Source: Myxococcota bacterium (lineage in GTDB: Bacteria; Myxococcota; XYA12-FULL-58-9; JALHOP01). Taken from it: a stretch of 64,000 bases of DNA. Shown piece by piece: positions 1 to 9,734 of this stretch. Numbering within the stretch: the stretch's first letter is position 1; the number at the start of each line of letters is the position of its first letter. The notes beneath the pieces are model-generated. The model was not told the origin of the DNA. It saw nothing but the letters and a program-made list of their open reading frames with translations, and did no database searches. Made by a program: the position numbers and the translations under genes. The stretch spans positions 124,001-188,000 of the forward strand of contig JALHOP010000008.1 in assembly GCA_022842935.1 (NCBI GenBank). Reading direction: 5' to 3'.

Positions 1-1169
1 CGGCCAGCCCGGTAGGGAGAGCTCTTGCGTTTGAGCATGAGGCCTTCGACGCCGAGCGTCCGAGCCTCTTCGCGGCGGATGGCAAGCTCCGACCAGGTCG
101 ATGCGCCGATCAACTCGGACGCTGGGAACATGGGCGAGGCTGCCTCGAGGCGCGCGCGGCGGTCGCTCAAGGGTTGCTCGCGGATATCGGCGCCGTTCAG
201 CTCGAGCACGTCGTAGACCATGAAAACGACCGGTGCGTGGGCGAGCACGCTGGGCGTGAGCTTGTTGCGACCAATACGCTGCTGCAGCACAGCAAAGGGC
301 AACGGTCGGCCGTCACGAAAAGCGAGAATCTCGCCGTCGAGTACCGTGCCGTCGCCTAACGCTAGGCCCCGCGAGACAACCTCGGGAAACCTGTCGCTCA
401 CCAGCTCTTCACCCCGAGACCACAGATAGACGACTCCTCCGCGCTTCACGAGCTGGGCGCGAATACCGTCCCACTTCCACTCGGCCTGCCATTCAGCAGG
501 GTCGCCGAGGACACCGACGGCGGTCTCGAGGGGCGATGCCAAATAGAACGGATACGGTCGTGACGCGTCGATGTCGCTGCCATCGGCGCGCAGCAAACGC
601 GCCACGAGATCTGGCGTCGGGTCCCAAGCACCCATCAGCCGATGCGCAATTGCGGCTGGCGGCAGATCGGCGACCTTGGCGAGCGCGCGGGTCACGAGCG
701 TCTGCGAAACACCTACGCGCAACGCTCCCGTCAGGAGCTTGTTGAAGATGAAGAGCTCGCGACCGCTCAGCTCACTCCACCAGCTGCTGACAGCCTCTCG
801 TTGCGCCTCTCGCGTCATGCCACCGAGCGTGAGAATCCGCTCGGTGAGCCAGCGGTGGAGCGGTAGGTCGCTCGCTCGCCGCTCGCGACTCTGGTCGTCG
901 AGCAGGAGCGATACCGTCTCGGCGAGGTCTCCAACGCGCGCGTAAGACTCCTCGATGAGCCAACCCGGTAGACCGGTCGCCTCGCCAACCCACCCGGCGA
1001 GCTGCCGTACGCTCATCAGACGCGTGAGCCGCCGGCCAGTCAGGAAGAACAACACCCATGCCGCATCTGCCGGCTCGGCCACGGAAAAGTACTCCACCAT
1101 CGCTTCAACTTTCGCGTTCGTCGAGGTGGTGCGGTCGAGACGCTCATAGAGCTCGGCGAAGGCTCTCAA
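1..1169 (-). CDS. ATP-dependent DNA ligase, C-terminus outside window
   Basis: Seals nicks in DNA using ATP. My reading from a TTG start at 1169 gives 389 codons that stay open to the window edge, so the C-terminal OB-fold is missing here. An alpha-helical N-terminal domain of about 200 residues precedes the nucleotidyltransferase motif I (EWKWDGIR, near residue 235), whose Lys would be adenylated. A motif III-like stretch (VFMVYDVLELNG) follows. The TTG overlaps the stop of the upstream exonuclease by 4 bp (TTGA), so the two are probably translationally coupled. The pair matches the known ligase/MBL-exonuclease repair module; the Lhr-type helicase and phosphoesterase often found with it would lie beyond the edge if present. 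The start is inferred from the overlap. Confidence 0.9.
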   Translation of the reverse strand, partial: MRAFAELYERLDRTTSTNAKVEAMVEYFSVAEPADAAWVLFFLTGRRLTRLMSVRQLAGWVGEATGLPGWLIEESYARVGDLAETVSLLLDDQSRERRASDLPLHRWLTERILTLGGMTREAQREAVSSWWSELSGRELFIFNKLLTGALRVGVSQTLVTRALAKVADLPPAAIAHRLMGAWDPTPDLVARLLRADGSDIDASRPYPFYLASPLETAVGVLGDPAEWQAEWKWDGIRAQLVKRGGVVYLWSRGEELVSDRFPEVVSRGLALGDGTVLDGEILAFRDGRPLPFAVLQQRIGRNKLTPSVLAHAPVVFMVYDVLELNGADIREQPLSDRRARLEAASPMFPASELIGASTWSELAIRREEARTLGVEGLMLKRKSSPYRAG

Positions 1170-2191
1170 GTGGCCTCCCCTTCGTCGTCGTTCTCCGAAA
1201 ACTCGGTGCTAAGGACGTCGGCGCTAAGCCCAGCCTCTCGACATGCACGCGCAAGGACATCTTTGTATCCATGTGTCGCAAGGACGCGCTGCGCGCCACA
1301 CTCCGCGATGGTGGTCAGCAAACCGTTCCAGTCGGCGTGGTCCGACAGCGAGAAGCCCCGATCGAAGCCCTGACGCCTGCGATTGCCGCGCACGCGCATC
1401 CATCCAGAGGCGAACGCGGTCTCATAGTCGCCGAAGCGGCGCAGCCACGTACTTCCATAGGCGCCTGGCGGAGCAAGGACGAGCTCGCCCGCGAACCGCC
1501 GACCCTTTTCGGCATTGGTGACCTTCAACGTCGGCAAGAGCGCAACGCCAGCCGCGCGATACGCCTCGACGAGCGGCTCCAGCGCGCCGTGCACGTAGAC
1601 CGGCCGGTCGACCAGCCGCGCCAGCTCTCCGAGGATGCGTTGCGCTTTACCGAGCGCATAGCAAAAGAGGACACAGGCGTGGCCTCGCCGGACGCCTTCG
1701 TCCCACCAGGCGAGAATCTCCCGTGCGGTCACCTCGCCGGGCGCCCAGCTGTAAATGGGGAGCGCAAAGGTCGCCTCGGTGATCAGAACGTCACACGGCA
1801 CGACCTCGAACGGTGCACAGGTCGGATCATCGCCTCGCTTGTAGTCGCCGGTGCAGACCCAGACCTCGCGTCCGTCGCTCACGCGGACCTGCGAGGAGCC
1901 AAGCACATGGCCGGCCGGATGAAACGACACCGTCACGTCACCAACACGCAGCGCATCACCTGACCGTACCGTGGCAATGTTCGCCGCCTCGCCCACCCGC
2001 CGCCGCAGCAGTCCGGCACCCTCCTCGGCGCAGGTGTAGCTCCCCATGCCCCAACGCGCGTGATCGGCGTGGGCATGGGTGATGAACGCCCGCGGCACGG
2101 GTTTCCAGGGGTCGATGTGAAAGTCACCGCGCGAACAATAGAGACCGGCCGGCGTCAAGTTCAGCAATGGTTCGCTCACGCCTTGCTCCAC
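1166..2191 (-). CDS. Ligase-associated DNA exonuclease (MBL / beta-CASP fold)
   Basis: 341-aa metallo-beta-lactamase-fold nuclease expected to trim DNA ends for the adjacent ligase. The metal-binding signature is HAHADHARW near residues 39-47. Downstream come the family's typical [11 protein letters not shown], a Glu-containing ITEATFALP segment, and a C-terminal [11 protein letters not shown] plus ATHGYKD. Its stop overlaps the ligase start, and it is divergent from transketolase with only about 50 bp between the starts, so the promoters must be very close or overlapping. The family assignment is firm; the polarity of the activity cannot be read from sequence. Confidence 0.92.
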   Translation of the reverse strand: MEQGVSEPLLNLTPAGLYCSRGDFHIDPWKPVPRAFITHAHADHARWGMGSYTCAEEGAGLLRRRVGEAANIATVRSGDALRVGDVTVSFHPAGHVLGSSQVRVSDGREVWVCTGDYKRGDDPTCAPFEVVPCDVLITEATFALPIYSWAPGEVTAREILAWWDEGVRRGHACVLFCYALGKAQRILGELARLVDRPVYVHGALEPLVEAYRAAGVALLPTLKVTNAEKGRRFAGELVLAPPGAYGSTWLRRFGDYETAFASGWMRVRGNRRRQGFDRGFSLSDHADWNGLLTTIAECGAQRVLATHGYKDVLARACREAGLSADVLSTEFSENDDEGEAT

Positions 2192-2242
2192 CCTGCGCCG
2201 CGTGCTTTCAACGATTTCCGGACCCGCGCAAAGGAACCCGAC

Positions 2243-4249
2243 ATGACCGCTACTCCACTCGACATCTTATCGGTGAACACGATTCGGACGCTGTCCATCG
2301 ACGGAGTGCAAAAAGCGAATTCGGGTCACCCAGGCCTCCCGCTCGGCGCCGCGCCGATGGCCTATGTGGTGTGGCAGCGCCACCTGCGCCACAATCCCAA
2401 AAATCCTAAATGGGCCGACCGCGATCGTTTCGTCCTGTCCGCGGGTCACGGCAGCATGCTGCTGTATTCGCTCCTGCATCTCACCGGCTACGAGTCGATG
2501 AGCATGGACGACATCAAGGCCTTCCGGCAGTGGCACAGCCGCACCCCCGGGCACCCCGAGAGCTTCGAGACACCCGGCGTCGAGGCAACCACGGGCCCGC
2601 TCGGCCAGGGCATCGCGAACGCCGTCGGCATGGCCATGGCGGAGCGCGCGCTCGCCGCCATCTTCAACAAGGACGGTCATACCATCGTCGACCACCATAC
2701 GTATTGTCTGGTCGGCGATGGCGACGTCATGGAGGGCGTTGCCCAGGAAGCGTGCTCGCTCGCAGGCCATCTGAAACTCGGCAAGCTCGTCGTGCTCTAC
2801 GACGCCAATCAGGTGACCCTCGACGGCCCGGCCTCGCAGTCGTTCACCGAAGACGTGGGCAAGCGTTACGAAGCCTACGGCTGGAAGGTGCAGCACGTAA
2901 AAAATGGCGACGACGACATCGAGGGCCTCGACCGCACCATTGCGTCCGCTAAGAAGGACATGTCGGCGCCGCATCTCATCATCGTCAACACCACCATCGG
3001 TTACGGCTCGCCCAAGGCAGGAACGAGCAAGGTGCATGGCTCGCCGTTGGGGCCGGACGGCGTGAAGGAAACGAAAAAGGCGCTCGGCTTCGACCCCGAG
3101 AAGCAGTTCTTTGTCCCCGATGAGGCCTTGAAAAACTTCCGCAGCGCGCTCACCCGCGGGAACGAGCTCGAGTCCGAGTGGAACAAACGCTTCGAGGCGT
3201 TCGCCAAGGCACGGCCAGACCTCGCTACCCAGTGGAAGCACCTGATGGCAGGCGAGCTGCCCAAGGGATGGGATACGAATCTGCCGACCTTCAAGGCTGG
3301 CGAGTCTCTTGCGACGCGCGAGGCGGGTGGCAAGGTCCTGAACGCCATCGCCAAGACGGTCCCGTGGATCTTCGGTGGCGACGCCGACCTCTCGGAGTCG
3401 ACGAAGACACACCTCGAGGAGGTCAAGCCATTCGACGGCGCTCACGGGACCGGCGGCAACATTCACTTCGGGGTCCGCGAGCATGCAATGGCGGCCGCCT
3501 GCAACGGCATCGCCTACCACGGCGGTCTGCATCCATACTGCGCGACGTTCTTCACGTTCTCTGACTACATGCGCCCGTCGGTTCGTCTCTCCGCGCTGTC
3601 GCGCTTGTCGGTCACCTACGTGTGGACGCATGACTCGGTGGGACTTGGCGAAGACGGCCCGACCCACCAACCAGTCGAGCAGCTCATGTCCCTACGCTGC
3701 ATGCCGAACATGGTGGTCATCCGTCCCGGTGATGCAAACGAGACAACTGAAGCGTGGCGCTACGCCATGACACACAAAAACGGCCCGGTTGGTCTCGTCC
3801 TGTCGCGGCAAAAGTTGCCGACCCTCGACCGAACCAAATTCGCGCCGGCGCATGGGGCCGCCAAGGGTGCGTACGTTCTAGCGGACGCAAAGCCTGGCAA
3901 GGTCGACGCGATCATCATGGCGACGGGGTCTGAGCTCGTCATCGCCGTGAAAGCTTACGAGAAGCTCGCCGCCGACGGCGTGGCGGTACGGCTCGTCTCC
4001 ATGCCCTCGTGGGAGATCTTCAAGGCTCAGGACGTAAGCTACCGCGAACAGGTGCTCCCCAAGGCATGCACCGCGCGCGTGTCCATCGAGGCGGGGGTCA
4101 CCTTCGGCTGGAGCACGTGGCTCGGTGATCGCGGCATCGCCATTGGAGTCGACCGCTACGGCGCATCGGCCCCGGCCGAGGTGATCTACGAGAAGCTCGG
4201 GCTCACGGCGGAAGCGGTCATTGGGGCGGTGAAGAAGCTACTCGGCTGA
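2243..4249 (+). CDS. tkt: Transketolase
   Basis: Transfers two-carbon ketol units in the pentose phosphate pathway, using thiamine diphosphate. 668 aa, the usual full length. Features in order: [13 protein letters not shown] near the N-terminus, the ThDP-binding GDGDVMEG followed by an Asn-containing DANQVTLDG, the pyrimidine-domain Glu in GVREHAMAA, and [16 protein letters not shown]. The ATG at 2243 has AAGGA about 8 bases upstream and begins right where homology begins; the reading frame is open further upstream but that part has no recognisable sequence. Divergent from the exonuclease gene. Downstream lies a short tandem repeat and no obvious terminator. Confidence 0.97.
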   Translation: MTATPLDILSVNTIRTLSIDGVQKANSGHPGLPLGAAPMAYVVWQRHLRHNPKNPKWADRDRFVLSAGHGSMLLYSLLHLTGYESMSMDDIKAFRQWHSRTPGHPESFETPGVEATTGPLGQGIANAVGMAMAERALAAIFNKDGHTIVDHHTYCLVGDGDVMEGVAQEACSLAGHLKLGKLVVLYDANQVTLDGPASQSFTEDVGKRYEAYGWKVQHVKNGDDDIEGLDRTIASAKKDMSAPHLIIVNTTIGYGSPKAGTSKVHGSPLGPDGVKETKKALGFDPEKQFFVPDEALKNFRSALTRGNELESEWNKRFEAFAKARPDLATQWKHLMAGELPKGWDTNLPTFKAGESLATREAGGKVLNAIAKTVPWIFGGDADLSESTKTHLEEVKPFDGAHGTGGNIHFGVREHAMAAACNGIAYHGGLHPYCATFFTFSDYMRPSVRLSALSRLSVTYVWTHDSVGLGEDGPTHQPVEQLMSLRCMPNMVVIRPGDANETTEAWRYAMTHKNGPVGLVLSRQKLPTLDRTKFAPAHGAAKGAYVLADAKPGKVDAIIMATGSELVIAVKAYEKLAADGVAVRLVSMPSWEIFKAQDVSYREQVLPKACTARVSIEAGVTFGWSTWLGDRGIAIGVDRYGASAPAEVIYEKLGLTAEAVIGAVKKLLG

Positions 4250-4263
4250 GGACCGCAGGTGGA

Positions 4264-4420
4264 CGGTCGGCGATCGGTCGGCGGTTATCGGTCGGCGGTC
4301 ATCGGTCGGCGGTTATCGGTCGTCGGTTATCGGTCGTCGGTTATCGGTCGTCGGTCATCGGTCACCGGTCACCGGTCACCGGTCATCGGTTAACGGCCGT
4401 CGGTCGTCGGCGATCGGCTC
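4264..4420. repeat. Heptamer-based tandem repeat (CGGTCGG / CGGTTAT family)
   Basis: About 155 bp built from degenerate 7-mers. Most pair up as a 14-bp unit of the type TCGGTCGGCGGTTA, with T/C and G/T alternation between copies; about six clear 14-bp copies are followed by CCGGTCA heptamers. It fills the gap between the convergent tkt and acyl-CoA dehydrogenase genes and has no coding frame. It could form structured transcripts or be a slippage-prone minisatellite. There are no unique spacers, so it is not CRISPR. Confidence 0.85.
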
Positions 4421-4453
4421 GTCGGGCATCGCCACCGGCATCCGCGGTCCCGC

Positions 4454-6112
4454 TTACGGCCGTGTCGCCAACCCCTTGATCCGCGCAGCATACCCGGCAT
4501 CCGGCTCCGCCTTCGGACCCATCCGTCGATCGAGGAAGTGCTCGATCACTGCGGACTCGGTGCCGTCACAGCGCATAGCACACGCCCACACCAACCAGGC
4601 CGCCTCACTCGCGAGCGGCCGCATGCGTAACGTCGCCTCGCTGTCCGGAGCATCGAGCGTACGCGCGAAACGCTTCGCTGTAGCGTCGACGAGCGCGGTG
4701 AGCCGAGCATCCCCCCGCGCCTGTCCGGCAAGGTGGGCGAAGAACGGCTCGTGGATGCGCTTGCGCTGAGCGTCTTTCCAGACCTGCGTGATGAGGACGT
4801 TGTGCGTGCCCTCCCAGTTCTCGAAGACGACGTTGTCTCGCAACAGGCGAGGCAGCACAGAAAAGGTCTCGATGGCGCCATTGCCACCCAGCACCTCGAT
4901 ACCCTGGAGCGCCACCTCGTGTGAGGACACGGCGCTGCGCATCTTGTTCACGTTGACCGCCATCCGCAGGTAAGCGGCGCCCGCGTCGTCGAGCTGACCG
5001 AGCTCGGCACGGTCCATGAGGTGCGCAAGGTACAACGAGCCCGACACCATAGCGTCGGTCTCGCTACGCATGTCGGCGAGTGTCTCTTGCACCAGCGGGT
5101 AGTTCGCAATGGCGGTGCCGAAGGCAGTACGGGCGTGCGCATACGTATGGGCGGTGATGCTTGCGCGACGCGCGATTCCTGCGCACCCGAAGGCGTTGAC
5201 GACACGTGAGGTATTGATGACCCAGGTCATCACCGTGTTGAAGCCTTGCGAAACGTCGCCGACGTTCCATGCGTAAGCGCCCTCGAAATCGACCTCGGCG
5301 CTCGCCATGCTCCGCGTTCCGAGCTTCTCTTTGAGCCGACGCAGCGTGTAGCTGTTCAGAGTTCCATCGGGGAGGCGTCGCGGGACGAGGAACAAACCGA
5401 GACCTTTGGTGCCATCGGAGGCCCCCTCCGGTCGCGCGGTCATCAAGATGAGATCGGCAGTGCAGTTCGAGCAAAACCACTTCTCACCATGAATGCGGTA
5501 AGGGGCGACCCCAGAGGCGTCCGGTACCGCGCGCACGGCATTGGCACCGACGTCGGAGCCCCCCTGTACCTCGGTGAGGAACTGAGCGCCGTGCGCGAGC
5601 GCCGCGTAGTCGTTCGAAAGCAAGCGTCCGAGATAGCGTTCTTGAAGCTCGGGCGAGCCCACCGCCTTTATCGCCTTGATGAGACCAGCGGTGCAGGCGA
5701 GCGGGCAGTTGTGCCCGGCTTCGCCGTTGTGGCTCGACAGGTAAAACAGCGCCATCGAGTGCAAGTTCGCGCCCCACTCCCCCAGCACCGACATGACGCC
5801 AGAGCCGTAAATCAGAGCGCCGGCTTCGTGGTAGCTCGGATGGAACTCGACTTCTTCGATGCGCTCGCCAAAGGGCGACCAGCGATCGAGCCTTGGAAGG
5901 TTCTGCGGCAGGTTGTTCGTACGCACGAGCCGATCGATGGGCCCAGCGCACTCGGCGCCGAAACGGTCGAGGCCGTCGAGCCACCCGTTCGTCGCGTCGC
6001 CACCCAGGTGCTTCACGACGCGCTGCAGGTGGATCTCGGTGCGCCAGAAGTTGTCGGGTTGAAGACGCTCGAACTCGAGCAATCCAGCGCGGCCAGCCTC
6101 GGTTCCGTTCAT
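4454..6112 (-). CDS. Acyl-CoA dehydrogenase, AidB-like
   Basis: FAD-dependent acyl-CoA dehydrogenase superfamily member of 552 aa. It is longer than the roughly 380-aa beta-oxidation enzymes because of an N-terminal extension resembling AidB and related long dehydrogenases. Visible family features are the middle-domain FLTEVQGGSDVGAN, GEKWFCSNC, the KLGTRSMASAEVDFEGA segment, and the C-terminal GIEVLGGNGAIETFSVLPRLLRD followed by FENWEGTHNVL. An ATG at 6112 is preferred over an in-frame TTG three codons upstream. The substrate is unknown; both a role in acyl-CoA oxidation and an AidB-like alkylation-response role are possible. Confidence 0.88.
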   Translation of the reverse strand: MNGTEAGRAGLLEFERLQPDNFWRTEIHLQRVVKHLGGDATNGWLDGLDRFGAECAGPIDRLVRTNNLPQNLPRLDRWSPFGERIEEVEFHPSYHEAGALIYGSGVMSVLGEWGANLHSMALFYLSSHNGEAGHNCPLACTAGLIKAIKAVGSPELQERYLGRLLSNDYAALAHGAQFLTEVQGGSDVGANAVRAVPDASGVAPYRIHGEKWFCSNCTADLILMTARPEGASDGTKGLGLFLVPRRLPDGTLNSYTLRRLKEKLGTRSMASAEVDFEGAYAWNVGDVSQGFNTVMTWVINTSRVVNAFGCAGIARRASITAHTYAHARTAFGTAIANYPLVQETLADMRSETDAMVSGSLYLAHLMDRAELGQLDDAGAAYLRMAVNVNKMRSAVSSHEVALQGIEVLGGNGAIETFSVLPRLLRDNVVFENWEGTHNVLITQVWKDAQRKRIHEPFFAHLAGQARGDARLTALVDATAKRFARTLDAPDSEATLRMRPLASEAAWLVWACAMRCDGTESAVIEHFLDRRMGPKAEPDAGYAARIKGLATRP

Positions 6113-6170
6113 GGCAACCAAGCTGGCACGCGGGTTACGCGGTGCGCAAGTCGCGGGCTGGACGTGCGAC

Positions 6171-6773
6171 CTAGCCTCCGAGCGCCGTCAGGCGCGCGCG
6201 GGCGTCGGCGTGACTCGGATCGAGCTCGAGGACACGAGAGAACTCGCGCTTGGCTTTCTCGGTCTCCTTCGCGAAGAAATAGACGAGGCCAAGCTTGTAG
6301 TGTGCAGAGAGCTCATCGGGTCGCGTCTCGACCACCTGCTCGAGGATCTCGCGCGCCGGCGCGGGCTTGTTCTGATTGAAGTACACGTTGACGAGTGTGT
6401 CCGCGGCGATCCACCAGTCCATCGACTCACGCGGCAGCTCCAGCCCCTTCTTCAAGTGTGGAATGGCGCGGCCGTACTGCTTGGTGAAATTGCACAGCAT
6501 CCCGAGCATGATGTGCGCGCGACCGTGATTAGGCGCGAGCTTGAGGGCGCGCTCGTAGGCCTTGTCTGCCTCGGTGGCCACGGTTTTGTCTTCAGATGAG
6601 AGCTCGCCGGCACGCAGCTGGGGTTCGATGGAGCGCATCAGCGCAAGCCCAAGGTTGAACTGTGCGTTGGCGTCCTTAGGAGCGGCCTTGGCGCTGGCTC
6701 GCGCGTCATCCAGGCCATCGGCTTGCGCAACCGAGGACACCAGCAAACATGCAGCGATGATGAGAGCTTTCAT
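6171..6773 (-). CDS. Exported tetratricopeptide-repeat protein
   Basis: 200 aa with a Sec signal peptide (MKALIIAACLLVSSVAQA, cleavage predicted after AQA). About four TPR-like helical repeats follow, for example NAQFNLGLALM, NHGRAHIMLGML, SAHYKLGLVYFF and DPSHADARARLTAL. Likely a periplasmic protein-protein interaction scaffold; no partner is indicated. It lies about 60 bp upstream of the acyl-CoA dehydrogenase on the same strand and may be co-transcribed with it. No enzymatic domain is visible. Confidence 0.85.
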   Translation of the reverse strand: MKALIIAACLLVSSVAQADGLDDARASAKAAPKDANAQFNLGLALMRSIEPQLRAGELSSEDKTVATEADKAYERALKLAPNHGRAHIMLGMLCNFTKQYGRAIPHLKKGLELPRESMDWWIAADTLVNVYFNQNKPAPAREILEQVVETRPDELSAHYKLGLVYFFAKETEKAKREFSRVLELDPSHADARARLTALGG

Positions 6774-6907
6774 GGGTTCGAGCTTAGCAGCAACACTGTC
6801 GCCACGCTCTCGTCTTCCTCACGATGAACCTCTGCCACGGCGCCAGTGGTACGGCGTCTGGTTTTCGATGTCGGAGCGGCATGCCACCGATGTCCGTGAT
6901 AGCGACG

Positions 6908-7342
6908 TCAGGCGGTTGCGTGCTCGAGGACCCGCACGAGAAAGCGCACCAGGTCGGCCTCGGTGATGATGCCAACCAGCTTTTCACCGTCGAGCACCGG
7001 AAGACACCCAACCCGCGCCTCGAGCATGCGTCGCGCCGCGTCGCGTACCGCTGTATCGGGCGCGGCGGTCGCAATGTCGGTCTTCATGATGCTGTGCGCT
7101 GGGATGCGTCGCTCGAGCGCAACGGTCTCGCGCGCCGATAGGTGCAAAGTGGAGCTCGGCTGGGCCGCCAAGAGGTCGCGATGGCTGATGAGGCCCACGA
7201 GCTTTCCATCAGCCACAACAGGTAAGTGGCGCACGTGTTTCAAGGCTGCAATCGCGGACGCGGCGGCCAGGTCATCATCGGGTTCCAGTGTGACAACGGG
7301 GCTGCTCATGAGGTCAGCGACCACCACTTTCGGCTTTTCCAC
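6908..7342 (-). CDS. Tandem CBS-domain protein
   Basis: 144-aa stand-alone CBS pair, a module that usually binds adenine nucleotides and acts as an energy sensor. First CBS: MSSPVVTLEPDDDLAAASAIAAL with HLPVVADGKLVGLISHRDLL. Second: IMKTDIATAAPDTAVRDAARRML with CLPVLDGEKLVGIITEADLVRFL. The frame is open well upstream but that stretch is Arg/Ser-rich and unrelated, so I chose GTG at 7342, just before the first CBS motif; ATG at 7312 is an alternative. Divergent from the 218-aa gene at 7390. No effector domain is fused, so its target is unknown. Confidence 0.85.
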   Translation of the reverse strand: MEKPKVVVADLMSSPVVTLEPDDDLAAASAIAALKHVRHLPVVADGKLVGLISHRDLLAAQPSSTLHLSARETVALERRIPAHSIMKTDIATAAPDTAVRDAARRMLEARVGCLPVLDGEKLVGIITEADLVRFLVRVLEHATA

Positions 7343-7389
7343 GGAGCCAAGCTTGCCGGACGGCACGGCTTTCGCAAGAGTCTCTGAAC

Positions 7390-8046
7390 ATGGCCGTCGA
7401 CATTCCCCGATTGAAGAATTTGGCCGCAAATATTGCGCGGACCTTGTCAGCGGTTGCGTCCGCGCCGCCCCACAAGCCTGTAGCGAGCACCGCCCTCGAG
7501 CGTGCCTTCGCCGATGTCGAGACCCTGATCGCCGCAGTGCGTGACGAACCGTCCCTGTGGCGGCAACCGACACTCTCGACCCTGGAGAAGCTCGAGCAAC
7601 ACTACGGGCGAGCCTTGGGCCGCATCATCGCAGCGCTTGGTGGCTTACCAGTAGGTACGCACGTCCGGAACGCAACGCTCGCGCGCCTCATCGACGAAGA
7701 CGACGCCACGCGTGCCGAGCTCTTGCGTCTCGACGCGGCCAACAACGCAGAGCTCTTGGAGACCCTGTTCGAGCTGTTCGTCTCGCCGCGCCCGGCCAGC
7801 GCCAGGAAGGCCGCCCCGGCGGACGCCCAGCGTGAGTCGAAGACCGCGCCCCGAAAGGACAACCGCAGCGCAGCAGAGCAGGCCGCGGTGCTCGTCGCGG
7901 AGCGCGCCGCCTTCGTCATCCCCGCGCTCCTGCCACGCAGTGACCCACCCTTCACGTCGCCCGAAGCCGACCCCGATCAGGAACCCGAGCATCACGTCGA
8001 CGACGTCAAGCGCGTCGAGCCCGGAGCCCGTCCGCGCAAGCGTTGA
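7390..8046 (+). CDS. Hypothetical protein, helical with disordered C-terminus
   Basis: 218 aa, not recognised. The N-terminal ~135 residues are predicted mostly helical (LKNLAANIARTLSAV, LERAFADVETLIAAVRDE, LSTLEKLEQHYGRALGRIIAAL, AELLETLFELF). The C-terminal third is charged and low-complexity, rich in Pro, Glu, Asp and Arg, and ends in RPRKR. No signal peptide or membrane segment. Codon third positions are GC-rich in this frame, which favours it over the overlapping antisense frames. Divergently arranged with the CBS gene and convergent with msrA. Confidence 0.6.
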   Translation: MAVDIPRLKNLAANIARTLSAVASAPPHKPVASTALERAFADVETLIAAVRDEPSLWRQPTLSTLEKLEQHYGRALGRIIAALGGLPVGTHVRNATLARLIDEDDATRAELLRLDAANNAELLETLFELFVSPRPASARKAAPADAQRESKTAPRKDNRSAAEQAAVLVAERAAFVIPALLPRSDPPFTSPEADPDQEPEHHVDDVKRVEPGARPRKR

Positions 8047-8123
8047 CTGGAGCGGAGCCCGGTTCCAACGACTCGGCGCTTGCACGGGAGTCGGTTGACC
8101 CGGTAACGCGCGAGCGCTGGGGT

Positions 8124-8723
8124 TTAGTGTGCGACCTTGGGCGGCTGCCCCCAAAGCTTCTCGAGGCGTGCATCCCGCCCACAGCCCTTGCGATATCCGT
8201 AATAGCGGTCCGGATCTTTCTTCCAGAAGTCCTGGTGGTAGTCCTCGGCCGGGTAGAAGGTGTTAGCCTTGGTAATCTCGATGACGATGGGGCCTTTCAC
8301 CTTGAGGCGCGACGCGGCCGCCTCCTTCGAGGCCTCCGCCGCTTTCTTCTGCGCGTCGTCGATGAAGAAAATTCCGGGCCGGTATTGGCTGCCGCGGTCA
8401 CAGAACTGCCCTTCCTTGTCGAGCGGGTCGACATTGTTCCAGAACACCTCGAGCATGGTCGCGTAGCTCGTCACGCTCGGGTCGAAGGTCACCTTGACGG
8501 CTTCCGTGTAGCCGGTCGCACCGTTCGAAACCTCCTTGTAGGTTGGGTTCGCCTTGGTGCCGCCGATGAAACCCGAGATCACCTGGCTGACGCCAGGTTG
8601 CCCTTCGAAGCCGGTCTCGGCGCACCAAAAGCAGCCGGCCGCGAAGTACGCTTCCTGAACAGACGGGGCGGCCGACGCACCAGTCGCCTGCAAGAGGACG
8701 GCTGTGAACACGGTCACGAACAT
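8124..8723 (-). CDS. msrA: Peptide methionine sulfoxide reductase MsrA, exported form
   Basis: Reduces methionine-S-sulfoxide in proteins. 199 aa. The active-site motif AGCFWCAE carries the catalytic Cys, and the family's SQYRPGIFF and EDYHQDFW segments are present. The ATG at 8723 has a good AAGGAG about 8 bases upstream and starts a hydrophobic leader (MFVTVFTAVLLQATGASA), so this copy is predicted to act in the periplasm. The C-terminal stretch has a Cys (RKGCGRD) that could be the resolving residue. Transcribed in the same direction as the ROK kinase upstream, with a short gap. Confidence 0.95.
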   Translation of the reverse strand: MFVTVFTAVLLQATGASAAPSVQEAYFAAGCFWCAETGFEGQPGVSQVISGFIGGTKANPTYKEVSNGATGYTEAVKVTFDPSVTSYATMLEVFWNNVDPLDKEGQFCDRGSQYRPGIFFIDDAQKKAAEASKEAAASRLKVKGPIVIEITKANTFYPAEDYHQDFWKKDPDRYYGYRKGCGRDARLEKLWGQPPKVAH

Positions 8724-8777
8724 TTGTTGGTCTCCTTCCTGGGCGCCCATGGATACGCCGCGGACGCATTCTTGGTT

Positions 8778-9734
8778 TCAGCGGCGACGGTGATGCGCCG
8801 AAAGACCCGCTCCAATGATTCCGGCGTTGTCCCCGAGGGTTGTCTGCACGATGCGAAGTTTCTGCAAGAACGACGACCATGCGTAGCGCGGGACGGCGTC
8901 GTCGACGCTCTTCGCGAGAGTCGGCGCGGTCTGTAACACGCCACCACCAAGCACGATGACCCGCGGGTTCCAAGCCATGATGACGGTCCCCAGAAGCCAG
9001 GCGCACCGCTCAGCGATGTCGTGCCAAAGAAGCCGCGCCGCGCGGTCGCCTGCCACAGCAGCATCCTCGATATCTCTCGAGGTGATGTTGGCCCAGTCAG
9101 CTCCGCGCTGCTGGATGAGCTGGGACGGCGTGCCGTTCTCGTGAACGTCACGCAAGAGCTCCGGCAGATGCCGACCTCCGACGTAAGCCTCGATGCAGCC
9201 CAGTTGACCACACCCGCAGCGCCGGCCTGTGACCGAGGACTCGTATTTGATGTGACCGATCTCCGGCGCGAGACCATCAGCCCCTTCCATCAACACACCG
9301 TTCGACACGGCACCCATGCCGACGCCCGTACCGATGAACACGCAGACGACGTCACGCTCACCTTTGCCGTCGCCGACCATCGCTTCACCGTAGGTGATCG
9401 CGTTGAGGTCGTTGACGAGGCGAACCGGGAGGCCAGCGGCCCTCTCGAGGATGGGCCCGAAGTGAACATCACGCCAACCGAGATTGGGAGCATTCGCGAC
9501 CAGCCCCGTCTCGGTCCACACCGAGCTTGGGACTGTCATGGTAATGCCAAGCTCGCGAGTCGCGCCCTTCAAGGTCGCGATCAACCGCGCCACATCGGCG
9601 GCGATGCCTTCGGGCGATCGATCGTCGACCTTTACTTTGGTGAACTGCTCGACGTCACCACGCGCGCTAACCAGGGCGGCGCGAATGTTCGTGCCCCCGA
9701 GATCCACGGCGATGGCCTTGGCGGCCGAAGTCAC
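8778..9734 (-). CDS. ROK-family sugar kinase (probable glucokinase)
   Basis: 318 aa. The N-terminal phosphate-binding motif is AVDLGGTNIRAALV, the catalytic Asp lies in LVNDLNAITYGE, a GTGVGMGAV nucleotide-binding loop follows, then the ROK zinc signature CGCGQLGCIEAYVGG after EIGHI. It most likely phosphorylates glucose or a close analogue with ATP; specificity is inferred from overall similarity. The GTG start at 9734 overlaps the stop of the mutase gene (GTGA). Coupling with phosphomanno/glucomutase makes a hexose to hexose-6-P to hexose-1-P route plausible. Confidence 0.9.
   Translation of the reverse strand: MTSAAKAIAVDLGGTNIRAALVSARGDVEQFTKVKVDDRSPEGIAADVARLIATLKGATRELGITMTVPSSVWTETGLVANAPNLGWRDVHFGPILERAAGLPVRLVNDLNAITYGEAMVGDGKGERDVVCVFIGTGVGMGAVSNGVLMEGADGLAPEIGHIKYESSVTGRRCGCGQLGCIEAYVGGRHLPELLRDVHENGTPSQLIQQRGADWANITSRDIEDAAVAGDRAARLLWHDIAERCAWLLGTVIMAWNPRVIVLGGGVLQTAPTLAKSVDDAVPRYAWSSFLQKLRIVQTTLGDNAGIIGAGLSAHHRRR

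Noticed and set aside
1058-1963. 301-codon plus-strand frame opposite the ligase-associated exonuclease
   Set aside because: Antisense to a gene with a clear metallo-beta-lactamase motif and to its coupled ligase partner.
2267-3670. 467-codon minus-strand frame inside transketolase
   Set aside because: Shadow of tkt; no motifs, and the sense frame has every transketolase signature.
4264-4420. CRISPR array
   Set aside because: Repeats are 7-14 bp, directly abutting and without unique spacers.
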